Source: Mytilus californianus (Eukaryota > Mollusca > Bivalvia > Mytilida > Mytilidae). From it: a stretch of 64,000 nucleotides of DNA. Position 1 is the first letter of the stretch, and each line of letters starts with the position of its first letter. A program made the position numbers and the translations under genes. Of the stretch, positions 47,951 through 57,787 are shown in pieces. The DNA lies in contig NW_026262648.1 in NCBI RefSeq assembly GCF_021869535.1, positions 2,992,794 through 3,056,793 on the forward strand, given 5' to 3'. The notes under the pieces were generated by a model. The model did not search any database. It had not been told where the DNA came from and worked only from the letters and a program-made list of their open reading frames with translations.

Positions 47951-50317
47951 GCAGTTAACTTCGCAAAAAAATAAAAAATTGATATTATGTCCATTCTGTA
48001 TAAAAAAGCACAAATTCATAAATATTAAAGTTTTATTCTGCTAGATAAGAGATCACCATCGATTTTAAATTTAGAGTATCAATTCTCTGCGTGTGGCCAT
48101 TTTGACATCTTCTCGGTTTAGAAACCACGATATATCTATAAACCACAAAGGACCAAAACCAGCAGTAACATAACGTAGTCGCATTTATCCGACTAACTAA
48201 CTTGCTACGGAAAATGTAATTATTTTTTTAATTAACTATGGTCTGTCGTTTTTAAACTGTTTTTTCTTTACGAAGTTTTTGAAACAAGAAATTTATATGG
48301 GAATTAGTTAAACAGTCAAAAGTTCAAAGTCATAAATAAGTGTTCTGTGTTAAATCGTTTTCGAAAATCTAATTTGTTCATAATTCTTTTATGTAATAAA
48401 CTTAATTAAATAAATTCGGACCTTCTCTTATCTGATCACCAGCATGGCTAAAGGAATTATTCCCTGAGGTATTGTGAGGTGACACGTCCAGGTATTCAAG
48501 CGATTTCCTGTCGGGCTTAAAAACTCCGATAACTTGTAACTTTCCATTTTGAAACTATCAGGTGTATAATATACATCTCTGTCTTGCGTGTCCGATAGTG
48601 ATATACTAGTCATTACTAAACTCATACGCTTGTTTATAAATAACATTTCTGGTGTAAAGAATGATATTTATGAAAATCTTAATAATTCCAAAAAAAAGAT
48701 TTGATAAAACAAAAATCTATTTACATATTTTTTCCAAGGGTAAATTGGGGAAAATGTAAGTATATACTCGTTGTCAATAATGATGGACATTTTGAAACAT
48801 GAAAGACTATTGATTTAACAAAAATGTACGCACTTGTCGATCATTGGCTTATACGCCTAGATAGAAAGTTACGGAACTATAGATAGTCGCAATTTAAAAT
48901 TGTATATTGAATATAAGAAAGAACACCCAGAACCAATTTGATTTAAATACAGGTCAATATCTAACTTGCTTTGGTTCATCGAAGTTATGGACATAGTAAA
49001 ATCACAGATTTATATTTCAATTAGATTGTTCTCGAACAGTTGAAGAAATTCGTCATCACCTCAATTGTTGGGTATAATGTATATTAATGTGAACATGGTT
49101 CTAATAGAACCTTATGCCAATTTTCCTGTTCCGACATGCATGTAATATATATGCCACTGGACGTACACTAATGATCCCCAAAAAGTTTATTTGAAGAAAT
49201 AAAGAAACTTCAATCCGGATAGACTGATAGTAGTTGTATTAACGTCTGATCAGCTTGAGGGTTGATTAATTTATTACGTTAGCTTGTGGGGAAATAAACC
49301 ATACCCAATATTGCACTTATGCATAAAATATTAAATAAGAGTAATATAAGAGAAAATATAAATACGAAAAGTCGCATATCTGGTAAAAAAAAAGTCTCAC
49401 CAACCAGGGACTTTCTATACTAACTTTAGTATAAACTGTCCCTGCACCAACTATAGGATTTCACGTACAATTGTCATTATAATCGAAATAACAGACAGTC
49501 ATTAAAATACACGCATGTACGCTTTGATAAAAAGGGGTGCCGCAGTTGCATATTATTCATCATAAATCTATTTCAAGTTTATACTTTCCTGTTATTCTTA
49601 TCAGTTAACGCAGAGACATGTAACTATACATCTCTAGTTAACGACAATCAACTATATAAATATCTGAATCTGATGTGACTTACCGTTCATCTTTAGTGGT
49701 TCATCTTTTTCTTCTTTTTTTTTATTTGGGCAGGAACATAAACATTGTTAGATACAATGTTCCCAGGTTTGAGGGGGGTTGGAGGTCAAGTCTATCGAAA
49801 GTTACAAAATAAGAACGTTGTATTTATGAATTTACAAGAAGAATTCTGTTCTTGGACGTAGTTTTCTTCTTTTTTTTTTTAATTCAGTGATTTAAATTGA
49901 GAAAAAATCTAGTCAGAATTTAAATCGTTACGGCAATCCCCCACCTAAGACTCCACTAAAGTCATGAATGGTCATGCTTCACAATCATCAGAATTTACTT
50001 TGCATTGGTACATTCTGTATCGGTAGTGATTAACCTTGACATTTCCGGGTATAACAGAGCTACTTGTATATTACCTGTATGTGGTTAGGTACATCGTCCC
50101 ATGAGGTCTTACGTATACAGGTTCACATTTATAATGGTTTCTGATATAACAAGGTTTTATGACATTCACACTTCTGCATGTTCTGTATACCAGTTTCTTA
50201 TCTTATTTGCAGACCGAATGAGGATGTGAATATTGAGTATCAAAGTATCAAATTAATTTCGGGATTTTTTTCTTTCTTTTTATTAAATCACAGAAATTTA
50301 AAGAATATACTGCTTTC

Positions 50318-50485
50318 AGATATAAGAAGATGTGGTATGAGTGCAAATGAGACAACTCTCCATCCAAGTCACAATTTATAAAAGTAAACCATTATAGGTA
50401 AAAGTACGGTCTTCAACACGGAGCCTTGGCTCACACCGAACAGCAAGCTATAAAGGGCCCCAACAAATTACTAGTGTAAAACCAG
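50318..50485 (+). repeat. dispersed AGATGTGGTATG family copy
   Basis: Very similar to 32473-32640 along its whole length, from the signature to GGGCCCCAA. 5' and 3' ends as in that copy, with no target duplication seen. Confidence 0.85.
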
Positions 50486-50643
50486 GAGTATTCTTGTCAG
50501 TTAAGACAGACATATAATTATATGTATATATATGTCTGCGGTATAGACATGGTTTATGAATGAATGATAAGTCTTGCAAAGGTACAAGATATAAAGCACA
50601 TTGAAAATTGATTTCGCCGGTCTGTCTCCATTCAATAAAAGAA

Positions 50644-51640
50644 AGTTGACGTTAGATTGATTCTGTAATTTTTTTTTAAACATCGTTGGTCAAATAGCTA
50701 AAGTATTTGTTGTGAGATGTAGAATATTTTAATAAGGACATTCCCGATTAGGTAAATGTAGATCGCTTTGGACGGACCAAACTATATTATTGTAACTGAT
50801 AATTTTCTCTGCACATTTAAATATTCAAGGTTACCGATGATAATTCAAAATAGCACAGTTTTTGGTTTATACGCTCGTTTCGTGGGCCATTTTTATTTAT
50901 AAAATTATTTCATTGAAAGTTATTCAGAATTCCGATGTTACAACAAAATACTCACCCGTCTATTTAAAAACTGAGCTAACGCAAAATATAAAAAATATAT
51001 ATAACGGCGATTCAGGTATTTTGCCACCATATTCCTCCCCAAATAATTATTTTTTTCTGTCTCAAACCCACATTTCTCTTTTATCATTTTTTTTTTATCT
51101 TTTTCGAACCGGAAAATAATTTTTGTTCGTAATTATTCGATCTCATTCCAATAAGACAAAGTTGACCTTAAATTTCCTGTCAACTTTTTAAACATCTGTC
51201 TTCAAATGGCTGAAGTATTTATACGTTGTGAGATTTAAAATATTTTGATAAGGACATTAATTCCTGAATATGTAAATAAAGATCGGCTTTGGACGGACCA
51301 GATTATATAATTGCAATTGGTAATTATTTATTTCAAATATTCAAGATTACCAATTCTTATTTAAAATAGTACAATTTTTAGTTCATACACTCGTGTTTAG
51401 AATGTCATTATTATTATTCAATTAAATTAATTCAGTATTTCATTGTTACAAACATATTCAGCAGTCATAATTCATTTTAAACTGAGCTTACGGAAAATAT
51501 AAAAATATACCACGGCTATCCAGTTATTGTGCGACCATATTACTCCCCCAAAATAATTATATTTCTTTTTTTATTTTCTGTCTCAAACTATCACTCCTGT
51601 TTATCATTCATACGAAATGATGTTCACACCTGGAACGGTG
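50644..51640. repeat. about 500-bp tandem duplication, two diverged copies
   Basis: 50644-51130 and 51158-51640 share in order: TTTTTAAACATC, GTTGTGAGAT, AAGGACATT, CTTTGGACGGACCA, a TTCAAGGTTACC/TTCAAGATTACC block, ACTGAGCTAACG/ACTGAGCTTACG and 'CATATTxCTCCCC'. Non-coding. Confidence 0.8.
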
Positions 51641-52279
51641 AACCGTGACGGCTAAAATTCACTGAGTGAAGATCAAAAGATTAGAATTACAGAATGCAAA
51701 CCTTTAAATACCTTGAATTTAACCACGCATTCAACAGGTAGTCACTAAGTGTCACAGTACAATACACATTGTATTAATTTTACACAGTACTAGCGAGAAA
51801 TGTTTGCTAGACTGAAGTAAAAGGTGAGAATACAAACATGCATTTTCAATACACTATCAGTTATATATGTTTGTTGAAAAAATTCATAAAAACTATTCTA
51901 TTGTATGATTTACTTTTATTACTATGATGACTATAATCATATCAGAAATCCTTAAAATATAAATCGTACATTTTATTTTTAAAAGTTGCACGGCTGATCA
52001 CTTTACTTTCTTAATTATTAGTTGGTTAATAGCTACGCCAAAAGTCGTCGATGCGCTTTAAATCGCGTTATTAGATGATTAACGAACAAGACTTAAATGA
52101 GATTAATTCCACTCCCGGCATGCAAAAAGACTTAAACTACGTCACAGAAGTCAGGAAGTTCGAATAAATAAAATTAATAATTCCCAATTTTCTTCTTTAT
52201 TAGCTTTCATATCCAGATAAAACTTGGTGAATATGTTTTTTATGGTATTATGAACATAATAAGATGATTAGTAAAAAAT

Positions 52280-52690
52280 CGCGAATTTTCCCTTTAAAGC
52301 ACAAATTACTAGTAGCTTCAGTGCTAGCCTTACCTAATACATAAGACAGGTTCATTTTAGGCACAGATGCATCCCAGACAGCTTTTGGAGCTGAGCTTAT
52401 ACAAGTCCAAAATGGAAGAGAAAGAACCATAGCATATATCAGTTTTATCATGACACCTGAGCAGAAAAAATACTGCACTACACGGAAGGAATAGATTCAC
52501 GCGACAGTTTTGCCATTATCTGTTAGGCAAAGAGTTTACACTGAGAACTGACCATAGTAGTCTCGCTTGGCCTATCATCTTCAAGAAGCCACTAGGACAA
52601 TTAGCCAGATGGTAAGAAGAGCTTAGCCAATATGATATGAAAATAAAACATCAACCAGGTCGTCTACATGCGAACGCAGCTGCCTTGTCT
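52280..52690 (+). pseudogene. RNase H (element 3)
   Basis: 'FILGTDASQTAFGAELIQVQNG' gives the first Asp (TDAS), 'KKYCTTRKE' the Glu position and 'TENDHSSLAW' the TDHxSL block with one base disturbance, followed by 'YDMKIKHQPGRLHANAAALSRPS'. Several stops occur between these parts. The conserved Asp of DALSRP is replaced by Ala. Confidence 0.87.
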
Positions 52691-53399
52691 AGACCATCAA
52701 TCTCGTTGCCAGAGTGTATACACTACAAGCCGAATTTAAAACTAAAACAGTTACCTTGTGGAGGGTGTACATACAAATGTATTGCCAACGTGCCCAAAGA
52801 AATTGGGCCAGATTCCTTACAGAAATAGACGAGATTATATGTTTGGCTAACACATGAAACAGATAGAAGCCACTCACAAATGTGTCTACCGCAATGTTAC
52901 AACTGTTTTCAACAACTTTCCTGAGACCTTTGCTTCACCCAAGTTCCAGATTTTACCGAACTTCAAGTTGTTCCTGTTTTACCTGATGTTGACTGCAACC
53001 TCGACCTCATGGTCTCAGCACCTACTCATGATCAGAAGTTCGACACAAATTGACTGGATATGTTCGCCAACAACAGCTCAGATTGTCGTTAGTGATGAAA
53101 ATTCTTGATACGTAGTAGCTATAACACAGTCAAAGGGTATACATTTCTCAGGATTCACAACCGATGAAATCAAGACTAAACAATCAGAAGACCCCGATCT
53201 GCTATTGTTACTAAATTAGTTAAACGACAAAGTAGAGCCAACCCAGAACACCTTGTTTTCAGCTTCACCAGCTGTCAAGAGTTACTGGATTAACATGGAT
53301 AAAAAAATTTAGACGACAGTGGTATCCTAAAAAGTCACCATAAAAATGAAGGAGAAAGTGTAAGACTGGTGATTCCATTCAGTCTAAGGTACACAATAA

Positions 53400-54740
53400 T
53401 GGAGCTCTGTTGTAAGCTACCTAGTGCAGGACACCAGGGTATCGTCAGGACTATGGCTAAGATTTAAATCAAATATCAGTGGTACAAAATGACCTCTGAC
53501 ATAAAGACATTTGTTGCAACATGTGCAGCCTGCAACAAAAATAAGAAACCCAACATGTATGGGAGATGTCCTATGACTAATTACCACACTGGTTCCCCTA
53601 TGGAAAGGATACATTTAGATTTTATGGGACCACTATCCAAGACAAAGAATGGACACGAGAATATCTTGATGTTGGTAGACCAATTTACAAAATGGACAGA
53701 GTGTATACCGTGGTAAACGGACAGAAAGTCACAGGACAAAAAGTCACAGGACATAAAGTCACAAATTTGATAGGACAAAAAGTCACAGGACAAAAAGTCA
53801 CAAATAATTTGTTGACAATTGTTTGAATATATAAGAGAAAGATCTTGAAATATTTTCTTTTTATAACATATATTCATTTTTAAGTTTAGGAAATTGTTCA
53901 TAAGCCTTGATAAATGAAAATTTATTTTCTTGTTTAAAGAAAAATAATCTCAAAACTGAATTGTGTCTTTTTGTCCTGTGACTTTTTGTCCGTGACTTTT
54001 TGTCTGTGACTTTTTGTCCTGCGACTTTCTGTCCTACATTCTATACCGTTGCCTTCTCAAACACCAGAAGTTACAGCACAGGCGGCTATCAACAAATTTT
54101 TCTCCAGATTTGGATATCCGTTTGAAATTTTCTCAGAACAAGGTCGAAATTTCGAGAGTTCTCTGTTAAAGGCAGTTTGGGATCTGCTACAGATACATAA
54201 AGCCAGGAGTACACCTTGTACACCTTACAGCTCTTCATTTAATGGCCAGTTAGAACGCCAGAACCGCAGCTTGATAGACGCTGTGATATGTTTTGTGGAC
54301 CAACAGCAGTAAGCTTAGGACACTTAGCTCAGCTAGCAGGTGTTTTGAGAGCCAGTGTAAACAGGAGAACCGGCTTCACTCCAAACGAGTTAACGTTGGG
54401 TTGGGAGACAAATCAACCAGCTGACTTGATGTTTGGTAAAACTGAGGAGAATATTATCGGCCTTGAAAAAAATTATTAAGGGTGTTCATGAGATAGCAAG
54501 GATCACCTTAAAAACAACCCAGGCTTTTGACACGGCAATACGTGGCCGGTGACCTCGTGTATGTTTTAGATACAACGCAGGTAAAGGGTAAGAGCAAAAA
54601 ATTGAGCTCACCGTGGAAAAGGTCTGGTATGATTATAGGTAACATTACTCCCTATATGTACAAGATTAAGCTTCAAAGAGAGGTCTTCAGTAATATAGAT
54701 ACAATGGATAAGCGTAGATTCTTGAAAAAGAAACCATGAG
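53400..54740 (+). pseudogene. integrase (element 3), split by a MITE
   Basis: The HHCC zinc domain starts near 53420 (AGHQG...CAAC; the CX2C is 'CAAC' near 53521-53532). The DDE core begins in 53489-53716 with 'RIHLDFMGPL' (first Asp) and stops at the MITE. It resumes at 54049 with 'EIFSEQGRNFES', where the second catalytic Asp reads Glu, and 'FNGQLERQNRSLIDAV' with the catalytic Glu. 54288-54479 and 54527-54739 (other frames) carry 'NRRTGFTPNELTLGWE' and the C-terminal 'SPWKRSGMIIGNITPYMYKI'. Confidence 0.9.
53712..54041. mobile_element. 330-bp fold-back MITE with 8-bp target duplication
   Basis: The target duplication TATACCGT is at 53704-53711 and 54042-54049. The ends contain GGACAGAAAGTC in inverted orientation, followed on each side by tandem 15-bp units GTCACAGGACAAAAA (left) and their reverse complements (right). 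The AT-rich centre has no coding capacity. Removal restores the integrase reading. An 8-bp duplication fits hAT- or P-type transposases (inference). Confidence 0.9.
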
Positions 54741-54799
54741 CCCGGAGGGCGAATGGTTTGTTTTTCATGAATCTACGCTTATCCATTGTATCTATTACT
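54689..54799. repeat. 111-bp imperfect palindrome at the end of element 3 pol
   Basis: Left arm 54689-54737 and right arm 54753-54799 pair except for a 2-nt indel and two mismatches. The loop is 15 nt (54738-54752). The left arm is also the last coding stretch of the integrase frame ('NIDTMDKRRFLKKKP'). Confidence 0.9.
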
Positions 54800-55339
54800 T
54801 AAACTATTGTGTTGATTTCTTTTCAAAATTAAAGCCTTTTCTTAATTAGAAGGTATTGTAAGTGAATATAAATAGACATGTTATCATGTGCAACGATGCA
54901 TTAACAAGGTTCACAATTAATTACTAGTAGTTAAGGAAATACTAATATAACATAACACGTCCGTCTTTGAATTATTATGCATCTGAATATCATCCTTAAT
55001 TTACAAAATAAGACATGTTCGAATTTATTTTTAAGTATGTATAATAAGTATGTTACCAAAATTTCTAGCAAGAACCCTTATTATTGGCACATCACAATTT
55101 ACTCGCATAGATATTTGCGATTAAGCATTTGTAAAGACATGTAGTAAAACAGAGGAAATCATATTATATAAATATAAAACAAAAATGGATAAATTGAATG
55201 TAATCATTTTTTATCAAATACCCGAATTGGCCAATAGTAATCCAAAAACATAAACGGAAAAACCAGCTATTACAAAAATATTCACACTAACATACAAAAT
55301 AAGAAAAACGGAAAAACTAAAGAAAAGATACATCAAAAA

Positions 55340-55435
55340 GAATACAGGGATTCGAACCTAAACCGACAAGTCTCTATCTACCTTTAACTTGAATCTTCAA
55401 CTCATTGATCTTAACCACGTTAACCTGGCGGCTAC
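55340..55435 (-). repeat. type II tRNA-like sequence (SINE head or pseudo-tRNA)
   Basis: On the minus strand GTAGCCGCCAGGTTAACGTG (A-box side), a long variable region and a B box GGTTCGAATCC. The acceptor ends GTAGCCG/CTGTATTC do not pair well, so it is probably not functional. Confidence 0.5.
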
Positions 55436-55556
55436 TGATTTATACTATACGGTTGCCTATTATGTATATATAAAGGTACAAGCCCTGTGTGTCCGTTGTA
55501 GCGATGAGTATCCTATGTTCATTTATATATATAAAATAGACATCTAACTTGCAACC

Positions 55557-55641
55557 CATTGGTAGCCGAGAGGTTTCATGGATGAGTTGATGTCAGTCAC
55601 ATATAACAGATTTCAAGGAGGGGTTCGATTCCCAGTGATGG
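55557..55641 (+). repeat. type II tRNA-like sequence (SINE head or pseudo-tRNA)
   Basis: TGGTAGCCGAGAGGTTTCAT on the A-box side, B box GGTTCGATTCC, and a CCAT/ATGG acceptor remnant. Faces away from the copy at 55340. No intact cloverleaf. Confidence 0.5.
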
Positions 55642-55879
55642 CATATAAAAGTTACAAAAATTGAAGGTAAGTTTTTAAATTAATTCCATTAGTGAACAGA
55701 AATCAGTAAATTAGCTAATTCAAACTTAATGAAATTAGGCACACAAAGGAAACAATTGAATATAATTTGGTGAGTCCATTTCAGTTGCAGATTTAGGAAG
55801 CGTTGATTCTAGAAAAAGAATCCACGGCAAATGAATAGGCTGACGTCACCACAATGGTTTAAACACAAATAATGACTGA

Positions 55880-56388
55880 CTGAAGCTATACAAAGACAAG
55901 AATATTCCAGCATGGCTACAGACCTGGCATGAACAGTTTACACAAGGTATAGATGTTCTTGCCCCAAGAGTAAAGACTAAGGCAAAACAATATTGTTTGT
56001 GCAGGGGTCCTGATACAGGTGAAACAATTGTGTAATGTGACCAATGTAAAGAAAGGTTTCACCTTACTTGTATATGTTTATCTGTAGAAGAGGCAGAACA
56101 GATAGAAAAATACATTTGCTCAAATTGTAAACTCATTAATAGACCACTCCCCCAAACAGAAAAAGGGGGAGAGGCAAAAGAGTAATACGGCCAACCACTA
56201 ATAAATTTCTCCTTTTGTCTTTTCAGTAAGTCAGAAAGAATAGAAACCTCAGACACTGAGTCAGACTCGGACCAAACCAAAGTATGGCCAGCAGAAGGAG
56301 AAGAAGTCAAGATTGTGGCGGACGCCAATAACACCCAGAGGAGGGTAGTCCTCGACCAACTCATGCTGGGTAAGGGAGTAACAGTATA
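55880..56388 (+). pseudogene. PHD-finger protein relic, N-terminal part
   Basis: The reading frame open from 55880 gives 'NIPAWLQTWHEQF', then a C4HC3 PHD finger: Cys at 55994 and 56000 (CLC), a nonsense codon TAA at 56033, then CX2C from 56036, HX2C near 56057-56068 and a final CX2C near 56117-56128. PHD fingers commonly read histone H3 tails in the nucleus. CR1-type LINE ORF1 proteins also carry them, so this may come from a mobile element. After the finger, an acidic Ser/Thr/Glu/Asp-rich linker ('TSDTESDSDQTKVWP') runs to a stop at 56388. A candidate 45-bp intron lies at 56182-56226. I do not know the gene. Confidence 0.6.
56182..56226 (+). other. candidate 45-bp in-frame intron
   Basis: Starts GTAATACGG, ends TTTTGTCTTTTCAG, and has CTAATAA in the middle as a possible branch site. 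It contains an in-frame stop. Removing it joins the flanking acidic segments in frame. It is shorter than most animal introns, so it may be chance. Confidence 0.35.
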
Positions 56389-56674
56389 AAAAGGGGCAGA
56401 AACTTACTGCTACCGGTCGGGCGCCGGATGGGGATCCGGATTCGTCCAAGTATCGTCCCTACAAACAGAGGAGCAGGGGAGTTAGGAAGTGTCTCAAGCC
56501 GACCCGAAGGGTATAGATGAAGTACCTCCAGCAGCCACTCGTGCAGAAGGAAAGCTCAACCAGACGCCAAAAAGGGCTGTAATCTTACAAGAAGTTTCAT
56601 CCCAAGCTGGGGAGGGGGCACACGCTGAACCAAATTGGTACATTTGCCTTAGGAGCCGCACTCCCGAGCGTTGA
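56389..56674 (+). pseudogene. linker region of the PHD/zinc-finger relic, frames mixed
   Basis: 56489-56674 is open in the same frame as the PHD segment and is Pro/Ala/Glu-rich with no domain. A neighbouring frame between 56390 and 56510 reads Arg/Lys-rich ('DSSKYRPYKQRSRGVRK') and may be the true one. At least one frameshift is needed to link the PHD part with the C2H2 part at 56671. Confidence 0.35.
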
Positions 56675-57660
56675 CCTGGTTGACAAGTCAGAGGAACCAA
56701 CACTGCCCTGTGAGGGGATGCCCAGTGATGACCCGCAATGTGCGCCGTCACGTCGTAGGAGAACATCTTATCTTCATGTTCGATGTCCGACAGGAAGCGA
56801 ACCTAATGAGACACCGGGGATATCATCAATATAGAGGACAAATGATCATAGTTCTAGCACAGTGTCTCACCCGTCGGGATGACGCAACGTATGATGATTT
56901 TCTCAACCTCTTGAGAAAACAGGCTAGAGTGACAAGTGGGTACTCCCAAGCTATGGAGGACATACCTGGTTTCAGGACCGTTTGTCGAGAGACGGGTTGG
57001 CCTTTATCAGCCTTGTTCCGTATACAGCCTGTGGCTAGCATAACAAGTCAAGTATGTATCCTTCACTGGAGGATAATGATGTCACTAACACATCTGTTGC
57101 CACTGCACGCGATGAACAGGAGGTTGTACGAAGCATCCAGCCCAGCTGTGGACAACTTAATTCCTGTTGGAGCAGAAGGTGGTAACCGTACTTCTCTCCA
57201 GAATACACGGGAAATGGAAGTGCCATGTTAAGCCAGTCTGGCCTTGCCAGTGGGAGTCATATGCATACTACAGGAGGAGCTCAACAGCTCGATATCCTCC
57301 TTTGAAGAGGTGCCAACTGAAGAAAGGCACATCGTCATCCTCCAAACAGGTGCAGAACGCCGGATGGTTCCAATACACTCCCTGCAAGAGTTCCTCATGG
57401 TGGCCAGAGAACGCTTCACAGGCAGAGGGGAGGCCATATTATACTACCAGGGTATGGTAGTCGATCCACTAATAACCTTAGGGGATGTAGTCAGTCTAGA
57501 CACTAGGCCGACAATTAAGGTCTATTTCTCTGAACCTACACATCTGTGGGAAATGTGACCATCCTTTACGAGGAACATTATATGCACAGGATGTGTTTTA
57601 CTGTTTAACAGCTCAGGGATGTGAGGTAGAAAAATTAAACTACAACCATCAATTAATTTT
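56671..57660 (+). pseudogene. C2H2-like finger, helical domain, possible ubiquitin-like segment and zinc ribbon (relic)
   Basis: 56671-57231 begins with a C-X4-C-X9-H-X4-H finger ('CPVRGCPVMTRNVRRHVVGEH'; residues 12-32) followed by about 130 mainly helical residues ending in 'CILHWRIMMSLTHLL'. A single stop at 57229 separates it from 57244-57558 in the same frame. There 'ERHIVILQTGAERRMVPIHS' and the alternating hydrophobic pattern to 'PTIKVYF' suggest a beta-grasp (ubiquitin-like) fold. A frameshift near 57540 leads to 'CGKCDHPL...FYCLTAQGC', a zinc ribbon, ending at about 57660. Same strand as the PHD relic 300 bases upstream, so probably one former gene or mobile-element ORF. GC content is higher than the surroundings. 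Function unknown. Confidence 0.5.
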
Positions 57661-57745
57661 GTGATTATACGTATATAATATAAATTTCTTTTTGACATTA
57701 ATAACAACCTATCAAATATCAATTTAACAACTTGGTCATTTTAAT

Positions 57746-57748
<3 letters not shown>

Positions 57749-57782
<34 letters not shown>
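57749..57782. repeat. (AT)n microsatellite
   Basis: Uninterrupted TA repeats of about 34 bases directly before the first satellite monomer. Confidence 0.95.

Positions 57783-57787
<5 letters not shown>

Larger units (their letters stand above)
47960..52280. other. about 4.3 kb of inserted or expanded DNA within element 3
   Basis: Lies between RT and RNase H of the same element. No transposase, terminal repeats or clear target duplication found (only TCGC near both edges). It contains a dispersed-family copy (50318-50485), a ~500-bp tandem duplication (50644-51640) and a few small hairpins (49402-49442; 49741-49761). Open frames here (48428-48646, 50862-51119 and others) show no domains. Confidence 0.7.
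47228..54740 (+). mobile_element. Ty3/gypsy relic (element 3), plus strand, split by insertions
   Basis: 5'-truncated within RT. The order RT (47228-47950), RNase H (52280-52690), integrase (53400-54740) is the normal Ty3/gypsy order, in contrast to the Gmr1-like element 2 kb upstream. About 4.3 kb of unrelated DNA separates RT from RNase H, and a 330-bp MITE splits integrase. No LTR, primer binding site or polypurine tract was found. Multiple stops and frameshifts are present. Confidence 0.9.
54800..55860. other. non-coding spacer with two tRNA-like sequences
   Basis: AT-rich DNA between element 3 and the PHD relic. Apart from the tRNA-like sequences at 55340-55435 and 55557-55641, nothing recognised. 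Confidence 0.55.
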
